Of a stretch of 64,000 bases of DNA, positions 15,528-23,302 are shown in pieces (position 1 is the stretch's first letter; each line of letters starts with the position of its first letter). The position numbers and the translations under genes were made by a program. The notes under the pieces are model-generated. The model made no database searches and was not told the DNA's origin. It was given only the letters and a program-made list of their open reading frames with translations. Source of the DNA: Elusimicrobiota bacterium (lineage in GTDB: Bacteria > Elusimicrobiota > Elusimicrobia > Elusimicrobiales > Elusimicrobiaceae); NCBI GenBank assembly GCA_009778915.1, contig WRFH01000003.1:62001-126000 (forward strand), written 5' to 3'.

Positions 15528-18248
15528 ATGGCGGAATTACCCAAGGCTTACGAGCCTAAAGAAGTTGAAAAAAAATTTACCCGTAAATGGAAAGAAAGCG
15601 GCATTTACAAAGCCCGCGTGGTTCCGGGCAAACAGCCTTACGTCATCGTCGTGCCGCCGCCGAATATCACCGGCTCCCTGCATATGGGGCACGCGCTGAA
15701 CTGGACTCTTCAGGACGTACTTATCAGAACGCAGCGCATGCTGGGCAAAGAGGCTTTTTGGGTGCCGGGCACGGACCACGGCGGCATAGCCACGCAGAAC
15801 GTGCTTGAGAAAAAACTCGCCAAAGAGCAGCATGTCACGCGCCATGATTTGGGACGGGAAAAATTTTTGGAAATCATGTGGCAGTGGTACAAAGACTGCG
15901 GCAATATGATTTTAACGCAGGTTGAAAAAATGGGCTGGGCGCTGGATATTTCCCCTGAAAACGTGCGCTTTACAATGGACGAAAAACGCGCGGCCGCCGT
16001 CTATGAATGTTTTAAACAGTGGTGGGACAAAAAATATATTTACCGCGGCAAACGCATGATAAACTGGTGCGTGCGCTGCAACACCGCGCTGTCGGATATT
16101 GAAGTCGAACACTCAGAACAAAAAGGGAAACTCTATCATATACGTTATGCCGGCGCGGACGGCGGCAAAGGCATAGTTATAGCTACCACCAGGCCGGAAA
16201 CTATTTTTGCCGACGCAGCCGTCGCCGTAAATCCGAAAGACGACAACTATAAAAATCTCGCCGGCCAAAAAGTAAAAATACCGCTGACGGACAGAATTAT
16301 TCCGATAATCGAAGACGAAGACGTAGAACTCGGCTTCGGCACAGGCGCGTTAAAAATCACGCCGGCGCACGATCCTGTTGACTACGTCATCGGCCAACGC
16401 CACAATCTGGAAGCAATAAGCGTAATCTCAGACAAAGGCAAAATGATAAACTGCCCGGCCAAATACCTCGGCATGGACCGCGATACTTGCCGCAAAGAAA
16501 CCGTAAAAGATTTAGACGCCGCGGGTTTTTTAGTCAAAGAAGAAACACACGATAACGCCGTGGGCGTCTGCTACCGCTGCGGCAGCGCCATTGAACCTTA
16601 CCTAAGCGAACAATGGTTCGTAAAAATGGAAGAATTATGCGCGCCCGTCATAAAAGCGGCGGAAGAGGAGGAGTTAAAATTTTACCCCTCCCGTTGGAAA
16701 ACGCCGTTTTTAAACTGGCTGAAAAATATTCAGGACTGGTGCATTTCCCGACAAATCTGGTGGGGCCACAGAATACCGGTCTGGTACTGCACGTCGTGCA
16801 GCAAAGACGGCCTTACGTTTACCGCGGACAAACAGGGCAACAAACAAATCACAAAAATTTCTTTTGAACACGGCGCGAAACCGCTCGTCTCGCACGACAA
16901 ACCGGCCAAATGCCCGTCGTGCGGCGGACATGATTTTGTACAGGACCCGGATGTATTAGACACGTGGTTTTCGTCGGCGTTATGGCCGATATCGGTTTTT
17001 GACTGGCCGGAAAAAACCAAAGAACTGGAATATTTTTACCCGACGTCAACTATGGTTACCGGCTATGAAATTATTTATCTGTGGGTTGCCCGCATGGTTA
17101 TGACCGGTCTTGATTTTACCGGCAAGCTGCCGTTTAAAGACGTGTTTCTGACAAGCATTGTGCGCGACAAAACCGGCAAAAAAATGTCCAAGTCTTTGGG
17201 TAATGTAATTGACCCGCTGGATTTAACGGAAAAATACGGCACGGACGCGGTGCGTTTTTCGCTGCTGACGCAGGCCGTGCTCGGCAAAGATATCCCTTAC
17301 GCGGAAGAGTCCGTCGTGGGCTCGCGCAATTTCTGCAATAAAATTTATAACGCCAGCCGTTTTATTTTAATGAACGCAGGCGATATCAAAGGCCCCTTGA
17401 AAATGCCGGCGAAACCTAAAGAACTGGCCGACGCGTGGATTTTGGACCGTTATAATTGCGCGCTGCAAACCGCCAAAGAGCAAACGCTGAAATTCAATAT
17501 GGCCGCAGCGTCAAACGCGCTTTACCACTTTTTATGGAATGATTTTTGCGACTGGTATATAGAGCTTGCCAAGCAGCGTTTTGAGACGGACCGGGAGTAT
17601 GTCGTCAGTCTGCTTGTAAACATTTTGTACGGCACGCTCAAAGCGCTGCATCCGATGATGCCGTTTATAACTGAAGAAATCGCGGGCGTGTTAAAACCGC
17701 TGACGGGCTCGGACAAAGAATTTCTGCTGCAGGATTCTTATCCGCTGCATGACGAAACGCGTTTTAACGCGGACGCCGTAAAAAAAATGGAACTTATCAA
17801 AGGCGTAATTTCCGCCGCGCGCACCGTGCGCTCGGAATTTAACGTGCCGCCGGGCCTTAAGTTAAATATTTCTTTTAAGACGGAAGACGCCGGCGAACTT
17901 AAAATTATTACGGAGCATGCGGACTATATCAAACTGCTGTGCAAAATTGAAAATTTTTCCGCCGGCAAGACAGCTGTCAAAAAACCAAAAAGCGCGACGG
18001 CGGTCTTCTCAAACGTAACCGCGTACATCGAGCTGGAGGGAATTATCGACATAGAAAAAGAAAAAGCGCGGCTGGGAAAAAATATAATTTCCGCCAAAGC
18101 GAATATCGATAACCGCCGTGCCCGTCTGTCGGACGAGCGTTTTATAAAAAATGCCCCGCCGGAACAGATAGAAAAAGTAAAAACCGAACTGGCGGCCGAA
18201 GAACTAAAACTTTCTTCCGCCCAGTCCGCCTTAAAAGACTTGGCGTAA
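15528..18248 (+). CDS. valS: valyl-tRNA synthetase
   Basis: 906-residue class I synthetase that charges tRNA-Val in the cytoplasm. The HIGH-type motif HMGH is at residues 52-55 (PPPNITGSLHMGHALNW), and KMSKS is near 552 (GKKMSKSLGN). Between them lies the editing (CP1) domain with ATTRPETIFAD and the Cys-rich pairs WCVRC, VCYRC, WYCTSC and CPSCG that may bind zinc. The C-terminal 60 residues form the Val-arm coiled coil. The start ATG 15528 follows GGAGAG. A strong bidirectional terminator follows the stop. Confidence 0.97.
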   Translation: MAELPKAYEPKEVEKKFTRKWKESGIYKARVVPGKQPYVIVVPPPNITGSLHMGHALNWTLQDVLIRTQRMLGKEAFWVPGTDHGGIATQNVLEKKLAKEQHVTRHDLGREKFLEIMWQWYKDCGNMILTQVEKMGWALDISPENVRFTMDEKRAAAVYECFKQWWDKKYIYRGKRMINWCVRCNTALSDIEVEHSEQKGKLYHIRYAGADGGKGIVIATTRPETIFADAAVAVNPKDDNYKNLAGQKVKIPLTDRIIPIIEDEDVELGFGTGALKITPAHDPVDYVIGQRHNLEAISVISDKGKMINCPAKYLGMDRDTCRKETVKDLDAAGFLVKEETHDNAVGVCYRCGSAIEPYLSEQWFVKMEELCAPVIKAAEEEELKFYPSRWKTPFLNWLKNIQDWCISRQIWWGHRIPVWYCTSCSKDGLTFTADKQGNKQITKISFEHGAKPLVSHDKPAKCPSCGGHDFVQDPDVLDTWFSSALWPISVFDWPEKTKELEYFYPTSTMVTGYEIIYLWVARMVMTGLDFTGKLPFKDVFLTSIVRDKTGKKMSKSLGNVIDPLDLTEKYGTDAVRFSLLTQAVLGKDIPYAEESVVGSRNFCNKIYNASRFILMNAGDIKGPLKMPAKPKELADAWILDRYNCALQTAKEQTLKFNMAAASNALYHFLWNDFCDWYIELAKQRFETDREYVVSLLVNILYGTLKALHPMMPFITEEIAGVLKPLTGSDKEFLLQDSYPLHDETRFNADAVKKMELIKGVISAARTVRSEFNVPPGLKLNISFKTEDAGELKIITEHADYIKLLCKIENFSAGKTAVKKPKSATAVFSNVTAYIELEGIIDIEKEKARLGKNIISAKANIDNRRARLSDERFIKNAPPEQIEKVKTELAAEELKLSSAQSALKDLA

Positions 18249-18260
18249 TTAATATAAAAA

Positions 18261-18288
18261 AAGCCCGCTCGTTTGAGCGGGCTTTTTT
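18261..18288. terminator. bidirectional terminator between valS and TlpA-like gene
   Basis: The stem AAGCCCGCTC/GAGCGGGCTT has a GTTT loop, a T-run on the plus strand and an A-run before it, so it serves both valS and the convergent lipoprotein gene. Confidence 0.9.
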
Positions 18289-18300
18289 GTTGTTTTTTGA

Positions 18301-18768
18301 TTATAGAACTTTATTAATTTCCGCGGCGAAATTATGAACCGGACTGTAACCGGACCACGTTTTCACGATATTGTGGTTTTTGTCAAGCAGCACAAAATGC
18401 GGCACGCCGTTAACGTCAAACTGTTGCGCGACGTCACTGCCGTTGTAAAGCACGTCGTAAGTCACGCCGTAAGTTTTGGCGTACTCCGCCGGCTCGTCTT
18501 TAGTGTCATTGGCAAAAATGCCGATAACTTTAAGCCCTTTCGGGCCGTAAGTTTTTTGCACTTCCACAACCTGCGGGACTGACATTTTGCAATATCCGCA
18601 GTAAGTGGCCATGAAAGCGATAAACACCGGCTGGTTTTTCGCGTCTACGGCGCTGTCAAACGTGGTGCCGTTGATGTTAGGCAACTTAAAGCCCCCGCCC
18701 GCCGGCATGGGAGAAGTACAGGCGCCCAAAGAGAGCGCTAAAATGCTCAGTAATAATATTTTTTTCAT
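18301..18768 (-). CDS. TlpA/ResA-like thioredoxin-fold lipoprotein
   Basis: 155-residue envelope protein with signal peptide and lipobox LSLGAC (Cys17), followed by a thioredoxin fold with active site ATYCGYCKMS (Cys57, Cys60) and the cis-Pro loop GVPHFVLLD. Members reduce or exchange disulfides in the periplasm. The start is the ATG at 18768, which gives the complete signal peptide; no clear ribosome site is seen. The gene is divergent from the Cys-rich pilin at 18942, so a link to its disulfides is possible but unproven. Confidence 0.88.
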   Translation of the reverse strand: MKKILLLSILALSLGACTSPMPAGGGFKLPNINGTTFDSAVDAKNQPVFIAFMATYCGYCKMSVPQVVEVQKTYGPKGLKVIGIFANDTKDEPAEYAKTYGVTYDVLYNGSDVAQQFDVNGVPHFVLLDKNHNIVKTWSGYSPVHNFAAEINKVL

Positions 18769-18871
18769 AATTTTATTATACCTTACTTTTCCAAACAAAT
18801 GTATCCGCGCATCTCAGGAATTATTTTAAAACAATGAAAGCGGGTTTATATTATTCAGGCTATAATCCTTA

Positions 18872-18941
18872 TATATATTTTAATTTAGAGGCCTTATATG
18901 ATATTATCTATCTAAAATATATCCTATATAAGGAGCATTAA
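18872..18941 (+). promoter_or_regulatory. conserved 5' leader of Cys-rich pilin gene, copy A
   Basis: About 65 bases before the start codon match the leader of the paralogue at 34004-34070. A run including TATATGATATTATCTATCT is identical in both, followed by ATATATCCT and an AGGAGCAT ribosome site. The region probably holds the promoter and start of the mRNA; TATTAT or TATAAT could be the -10 box. Confidence 0.6.
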
Positions 18942-20378
18942 ATGCTGAATAAAAACGCAAACCGGGGTTTTACGTTGATAGAGCTGTTGGTTGTAGTGTT
19001 TATAATAGGAATACTTACGGCAATAGCATATCCCATTTATACAACCGCCGTAGACAAGGCCAGGTTCACAAATCTCATGCCGTTTGCCAAGGCTATAGTT
19101 ATCGCGCAGACAGAATATTACCTTACCACCGGGGCTTATGCCGAGGACTTTGGGGACCTCTCTATTTCTCTGGGCGACGGACAGCAGATTTCCGGGGACA
19201 CCGCTACTCTTCAAAACGGCCAAATCACATTTAAATTATCCGCGTCAGGGGATTATCTTTATGTTATGGGGCAGGACAGCAGGCTGACAAACGTTTATAA
19301 ACACTATTTCCCGAAATCCCCCCAGTTCCCCGGCGAAAGACACTGCGAAGCGCCGCAGGACAACAACAGGGCAAACAAGCTCTGCAAAGCTTTAAACGGT
19401 ACGGAAATAGGAATGAACGGGGAGAATATTGTTTACCTTCTTGACGGGACAGGCGGCAACGGTAGTTTCCAGTGTACGCCGGTGTGTACGGGCGGACGGA
19501 TTTGCTATAACGGCGCATGCCAATGCCCCTCTAATCTTCCTACCTGGGACGGTAGTAAGTGCACGGCGTTATGTACCCTGGGGCAGAGCAGCTGCCAGTG
19601 CCCGCCGAACACTCCAGTTTGGCAAGGTGGGCAGTGTACCGGAGGGTGTACTGGAGGACAGGTTGCCACAAGTTCTGGGAACCAATCAGGCTGTACCTGC
19701 CCTCAGAGCAAGCCCTACTGGGACGGCACGCAATGCACCAATCAATGTACCGGCGGACAGGTTTCTACCGGTACTGAATATATGGGCGGTTGTTCCTGCC
19801 CTCAGAATAAGCCTTACTGGGACGGCACGCAATGCACCAATCAATGTACCGGCGGACAGGTTTCTACCGGTACTGAATATATGGGCGGTTGTTCCTGCCC
19901 AAGCAATATGCCGGTCTGGGACGGAACTCAATGCTCCGCATGTCCAAGCGGAACAAACTGTTCGTGCTCTGCAAGCACACCTGTTTTTAACGGGATTGAA
20001 TGCGTTGCATGTCCAGGCGGACAAGTAGGTGTCGGCAACGGGCAATGCCGCTGCCCTTCCAGCGCACCAGTATGGAATGGTACTCAGTGCATTAATCAAT
20101 GTCCAGGCGGACAGGTAATTGCTGACGGCAGCGGGCAATGCCGCTGCCCTTCCAGCGCACCAGTATGGAATGGTACTCAGTGCATTAATCAATGTCCAGG
20201 CGGACAGGTAATTGCTGACGGCAGCGGGCAATGCCGCTGCCCTTCTGCCACTCCTATCTGGACAGGCACGGAGTGCAGAGCCTGCCCGGGCGGACAAACC
20301 ACAAACTCTTCCGGAACATGTTCCTGCCCGACGTCTCTGCCGGTCTGGGACGGGACTCAATGCGTAGCTAAAAGCTAA
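18942..20378 (+). CDS. type IV pilin-like protein with ten Cys-rich C-terminal modules (copy A)
   Basis: 478-residue prepilin-like protein. A short leader ends at Gly9, followed by FTLIELLVVV, the peptidase site with the conserved Glu5. The pilin head runs to about residue 165. Then come ten modules of the form CxCPxxxP-[WF]-[DN]-G-x-x-C, usually followed by CPGGQ or CTGGQ. Each module probably forms internal disulfides, giving a stalk or array displayed from the pilus or secretion apparatus. Two DNA segments are tandemly duplicated inside the gene, with 99-bp (from about 19721) and 93-bp (from about 20041) periods. The head is nearly identical to the protein at 34071. AGGAG lies six bases before the start. 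A terminator follows. No pilus assembly genes are adjacent. Confidence 0.88.
   Translation: MLNKNANRGFTLIELLVVVFIIGILTAIAYPIYTTAVDKARFTNLMPFAKAIVIAQTEYYLTTGAYAEDFGDLSISLGDGQQISGDTATLQNGQITFKLSASGDYLYVMGQDSRLTNVYKHYFPKSPQFPGERHCEAPQDNNRANKLCKALNGTEIGMNGENIVYLLDGTGGNGSFQCTPVCTGGRICYNGACQCPSNLPTWDGSKCTALCTLGQSSCQCPPNTPVWQGGQCTGGCTGGQVATSSGNQSGCTCPQSKPYWDGTQCTNQCTGGQVSTGTEYMGGCSCPQNKPYWDGTQCTNQCTGGQVSTGTEYMGGCSCPSNMPVWDGTQCSACPSGTNCSCSASTPVFNGIECVACPGGQVGVGNGQCRCPSSAPVWNGTQCINQCPGGQVIADGSGQCRCPSSAPVWNGTQCINQCPGGQVIADGSGQCRCPSATPIWTGTECRACPGGQTTNSSGTCSCPTSLPVWDGTQCVAKS
19721..19899 (+). repeat. 99-bp tandem repeat inside pilin copy A
   Basis: Two nearly identical copies (starting at 19721 and 19820) each encode one 33-residue Cys-rich module. 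The near identity at DNA level suggests recent slippage or recombination. Confidence 0.85.
20041..20238 (+). repeat. 93-bp tandem repeat inside pilin copy A
   Basis: A 31-codon unit starting at 20041 is repeated at 20134 and begins again at 20227. The two complete copies are almost identical and each encodes a CRCPSSAPVWNGTQC-type module. In-frame length change is expected from such repeats. Confidence 0.85.
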
Positions 20379-20390
20379 ATAAAACATATA

Positions 20391-20427
20391 AAAAATCTCC
20401 CGGCCTGTGGCCGGGAGATTTTTTTGT
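20391..20427. terminator. bidirectional terminator after pilin copy A
   Basis: The stem AATCTCCCGGCC/GGCCGGGAGATT has a TGT loop, a T-run after it and an A-run before it. It also serves the end of the minus-strand addB operon. Confidence 0.92.
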
Positions 20428-20436
20428 TAAAACCGT

Positions 20437-21711
20437 TTAGATTTGCTCCATGCAGAGATAAACGCGCGTTTTTGGAAAATATTTTTTAAGAAGCGGCAGC
20501 ATAAAGTCGTACACTTCTTTTCTCCGCGCGTCGGAATATCTGAGTTTTCCGTCAAAACCCAGTAAAAGTTCTTCATTTAAAATTGTGGTTTCGCGGTGGC
20601 GCGCCTCAATAACTTTTTTAAGTTCACGGTTAAAACGCAGCGTGCCGACGCTGAGCCAGCGCACGGCGTCCGCCGACACGACGGTGGCTATTTGTTCAAC
20701 CGTTTCCTTATAATCTTTTTCCCACCCGTCGTAAATAATCACGGGGTCAAAATGAAACGCGACGCCAAACCCCCGCGCCGCGACCTGTGCGGCCGCACGC
20801 AAACGCTCTTCCAGCGGCGGCGTCAGATATTCCTCTCCGGCGATAATACGCGGAGCATTAACGCTCCAGCCCACGACGATATTTTTGCAAGGCTTTGCCG
20901 CCAGAATATTCGCGACGTTAACGCTTTTGGTTTTAAATTCAAAATCAATATACGGCCGCACGCGGAAAAATTTAATAATCTCAGACGAGTAATTTGTAAT
21001 ATGGTCAAATAGCAAAGAATCCGTAAATTCGCCGCTGCCGAGCCGCGCGCGCTCAAAAGGCCCTTTATTTAAATCCGCGCCGTCAACACGCGCCAAAAAA
21101 TCATCCAAATTCGCGGGCAGCGTGACGGCGTGCGCGTTTTGGTACTGCTGCAAAAAACAGTAAGCGCATTCATACGCGCAGCCGAAACCGAGATTGATTA
21201 AATTATACCCGCACCCAACCGCGCCTGCGGTGCACGGACATTTTTTCAGGAAATCAAATTTTTCGTACGAGATATAAAGCGTGTCCGTACGTTTAGAATA
21301 ATCCGCGCTGCCTACCTGCCGTTTTTCAGTCAGAATTTGATAATCCGCCCCAGGAAACATTTTTTTAACCCGCGCCGCCAACTGGCTGTCCGCGGCCTGC
21401 GCGTCGACAAAAATATTTTTCGGCTCAAATTTTTTTTTGGAGTAATCCGCCGGCGGACAAAAATCCAAATTCACCTCCGGCAGATAATAAGCGTCCGCCG
21501 GAGCGGAACCGTAATTTTCAGGATAGCGTTTTTTAAGAAGTAATTTTTTCGCGGAAATAAAATTAAGATTTTTCGCCGCCGGCAAAATCCGCTCCGGCGC
21601 AATTTTGTCACGCCGCGCGATTTCAAAAACCAATCTGACAATTTCCCTGGTCTTATTCACGCCGATTTTCGGCAGCGCGGCGCGCACGTAATTTTCAATT
21701 TCTTTAACCAT
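20437..21711 (-). CDS. spore photoproduct lyase-like radical SAM protein
   Basis: 424-residue radical SAM enzyme. The cluster motif CAYECAYC (Cys178, Cys182, Cys185) sits in GFGCAYECAYCFLQQY, the arrangement of the spore photoproduct lyase family, which reverses thymine photoproducts in spore DNA. The later segments (IVVGWSVNAP, GFGVAFHFDPVI, LSVGTLRF) also fit that family. The organism shows no sign of sporulation, so the substrate may be another DNA lesion. It is the last gene of the addB operon and overlaps the aldo/keto reductase gene by eight bases. The repair context is suggestive only. Confidence 0.8.
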   Translation of the reverse strand: MVKEIENYVRAALPKIGVNKTREIVRLVFEIARRDKIAPERILPAAKNLNFISAKKLLLKKRYPENYGSAPADAYYLPEVNLDFCPPADYSKKKFEPKNIFVDAQAADSQLAARVKKMFPGADYQILTEKRQVGSADYSKRTDTLYISYEKFDFLKKCPCTAGAVGCGYNLINLGFGCAYECAYCFLQQYQNAHAVTLPANLDDFLARVDGADLNKGPFERARLGSGEFTDSLLFDHITNYSSEIIKFFRVRPYIDFEFKTKSVNVANILAAKPCKNIVVGWSVNAPRIIAGEEYLTPPLEERLRAAAQVAARGFGVAFHFDPVIIYDGWEKDYKETVEQIATVVSADAVRWLSVGTLRFNRELKKVIEARHRETTILNEELLLGFDGKLRYSDARRKEVYDFMLPLLKKYFPKTRVYLCMEQI

Positions 21712-22615
21712 TTAAAAAGCTGATGTCTTCATGTGTAAGCTTGAGCGTCAAAGCCTGCGCGTTCTGCGCTACCTGCTGCGGCGTTTTCGCGCCGGCCAGC
21801 GGCACTATAAAATCCCTCTGCTCCATAGTCCACGCGAGGGCGACCGCCGCGGCGGACGTTTTATATTTCGCCGCTGTTTTTTTAAATTTTTCGGCGGCGG
21901 CGCGCGCTTTGGCAAAAGCGTCGCCCCGATAAAATCTGTAGAAATAACTTCTGGTGTCAGATTTTGAAAAACCTGGCTCTTTATCATATTTCCCCGTCAG
22001 AATACCGCCCGCCAGCGGGCCGTAGGCAAGAAAACCAATACCGTTCTCGCGGCAGTAATCAAATACTTCGTCGCCGGGCTTGGGTTTTAAAAAAGAATAT
22101 TCGTTCTGCACGCAGGCCACCGGCGTTATTTTATCTATTTTTTCGAGCAGTTCGCCGCCGACGTTGCATACTCCCACGTGTTTAATTTTGCCCTGCTTTT
22201 TGAGACTGGCAAGCGTGCCGTAAGTTTCTTCAAGAGATACTTTGTCATCGGGCCAATGCGTCAGATAAAGGTCAATATAATCAACGCCCATACGCCGCAG
22301 AGAATGTTCCAGCTCAAAAACTATACTCGCTTCCGTCAAATTTTTTTGCGCCCTGCCGTCCGGCCACAGCAGGCCGCATTTTGTGGCTAAAAAATATTTG
22401 TCGCGTTTTCCTTTGATTGCTTTCCCGACGATTTCCTCCGCGCGGCCAAAACCGTAAAACGGCGCGGTGTCTATAAAATTTATCCCGTGTTCAAGCGCGG
22501 CGTGCACGGTGGAAATTGAATTATTATCGTCCACCGGCCCCCAGTCTTCGCCGCCCATCGCCCACGTGCCCAGCGCGACGCCGCTTACGTTCACCTTTTC
22601 TCTTTTAAACTCCAT
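21704..22615 (-). CDS. aldo/keto reductase
   Basis: 303-residue NAD(P)H-dependent oxidoreductase with a TIM-barrel fold. The catalytic tetrad is visible: Asp and Tyr in FIDTAPFYGFGRAEE, Lys in FLATKCG and His in YLTHWPDD. The C-terminal cofactor loop contains IVPLAGAKTPQQVAQN. The start is ATG 22615, which shares its A with the preceding stop (TAATG) and has GGAGG nine bases upstream; a TTG six bases earlier is less likely. The substrate is unknown. It lies in the addB operon. Confidence 0.9.
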   Translation of the reverse strand: MEFKREKVNVSGVALGTWAMGGEDWGPVDDNNSISTVHAALEHGINFIDTAPFYGFGRAEEIVGKAIKGKRDKYFLATKCGLLWPDGRAQKNLTEASIVFELEHSLRRMGVDYIDLYLTHWPDDKVSLEETYGTLASLKKQGKIKHVGVCNVGGELLEKIDKITPVACVQNEYSFLKPKPGDEVFDYCRENGIGFLAYGPLAGGILTGKYDKEPGFSKSDTRSYFYRFYRGDAFAKARAAAEKFKKTAAKYKTSAAAVALAWTMEQRDFIVPLAGAKTPQQVAQNAQALTLKLTHEDISFLNG

Positions 22616-22989
22616 TACCAATATCCTCCCCGCACCATAATGCAGGCATGTGAAGTTACCGCGACTCCGTTATTTTTTGCAAAATTTTCCGCCGCGTCGT
22701 TTTCCGCGCCCGGCTGGAACCAAATTTCTTTAACGCCCAGCTTAACGGCCTCTTCCGTGACGGGCATTGAAGCGGCAGGCGGTATGACCATTATCACCAG
22801 TTCCGGTTTTTTGGGCAGTTCGGAAAGAGATTTATAAATAGGTTCGCCCATAATTTTACCGTCTGAACGCCCCACAGCGTAAATATCCGCGCCGTCATGT
22901 TTTAAAGTCTTAAAAATTTTGCCGCCGTATTTCTCCGGGTCCGTCGAAACGCCGACAACGGCAATTACTTTATTTTTTAAATCCAGCAT
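22615..22989 (-). CDS. CoA-binding domain protein (YccU-like)
   Basis: 124-residue single-domain Rossmann protein of the CoA-binding family. It opens with KVIAVVGVSTDPEKYGGKIFKTL, contains VIMVIPPAA and KEIWFQPGAENDAA, and has the usual length. Members bind CoA or acyl-CoA; their physiological role is unclear. Its stop overlaps the start of the reductase gene. It lies 19 bases downstream of ybaB. Confidence 0.88.
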   Translation of the reverse strand: MLDLKNKVIAVVGVSTDPEKYGGKIFKTLKHDGADIYAVGRSDGKIMGEPIYKSLSELPKKPELVIMVIPPAASMPVTEEAVKLGVKEIWFQPGAENDAAENFAKNNGVAVTSHACIMVRGGYW

Positions 22990-23008
22990 ATTTCCCCCCT
23001 TTTTTACT

Positions 23009-23302
23009 TCAAGCCTCCGGCGGCGTTAATCCCGCCAGACCGCCCATAACCTGCGCGGCCATCGCCTGGGAATCTTTCATCGCTTTATTTAACCCCCGCG
23101 CCAAATCTTCCTCAATCTGCGCGTTTGTATACGCCGCCAGGTTTTTTAATATTTTAACCTCTTTAATTTCCTGCGAACCCGTTACCGTGATATCAAAAAG
23201 ACCTTCTTTGCTCTGCACTTTGATAACCATCGCGTCCAGACGTTTTTTAATTTCTTCCATCTGACCTTTCAGCTGCCACAAATCTTTTAATTTATCAAAC
23301 AT
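23009..23302 (-). CDS. ybaB: YbaB/EbfC family nucleoid-associated protein
   Basis: 97-residue small DNA-binding protein of the YbaB/EbfC family: an N-terminal helix (LKDLWQLKGQMEEIKKRLD), a beta sheet (VKSKEGLFDITVTGSQEIKEV-like, broken here by Gln) and a C-terminal helix with LNKAMKDSQ. It usually forms dimers that bind DNA and sits next to dnaX-recR; here it follows the addA gene, overlapping it by 16 bases. A role with recombination is consistent with this setting but inferred. Confidence 0.88.
   Translation of the reverse strand: MFDKLKDLWQLKGQMEEIKKRLDAMVIKVQSKEGLFDITVTGSQEIKEVKILKNLAAYTNAQIEEDLARGLNKAMKDSQAMAAQVMGGLAGLTPPEA

Noticed and set aside
19429-20028. 199-codon plus-strand frame and a 233-codon minus-strand frame (19686-20387) inside pilin copy A
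   Set aside because: They are shadows of the repeated Cys-rich coding sequence; the repeats make all frames look periodic.
19721-20238. Possible CRISPR array from regularly spaced repeats
   Set aside because: The units are contiguous, 93-99 bp, in frame with a pilin gene and without unique spacers; no cas gene is present.
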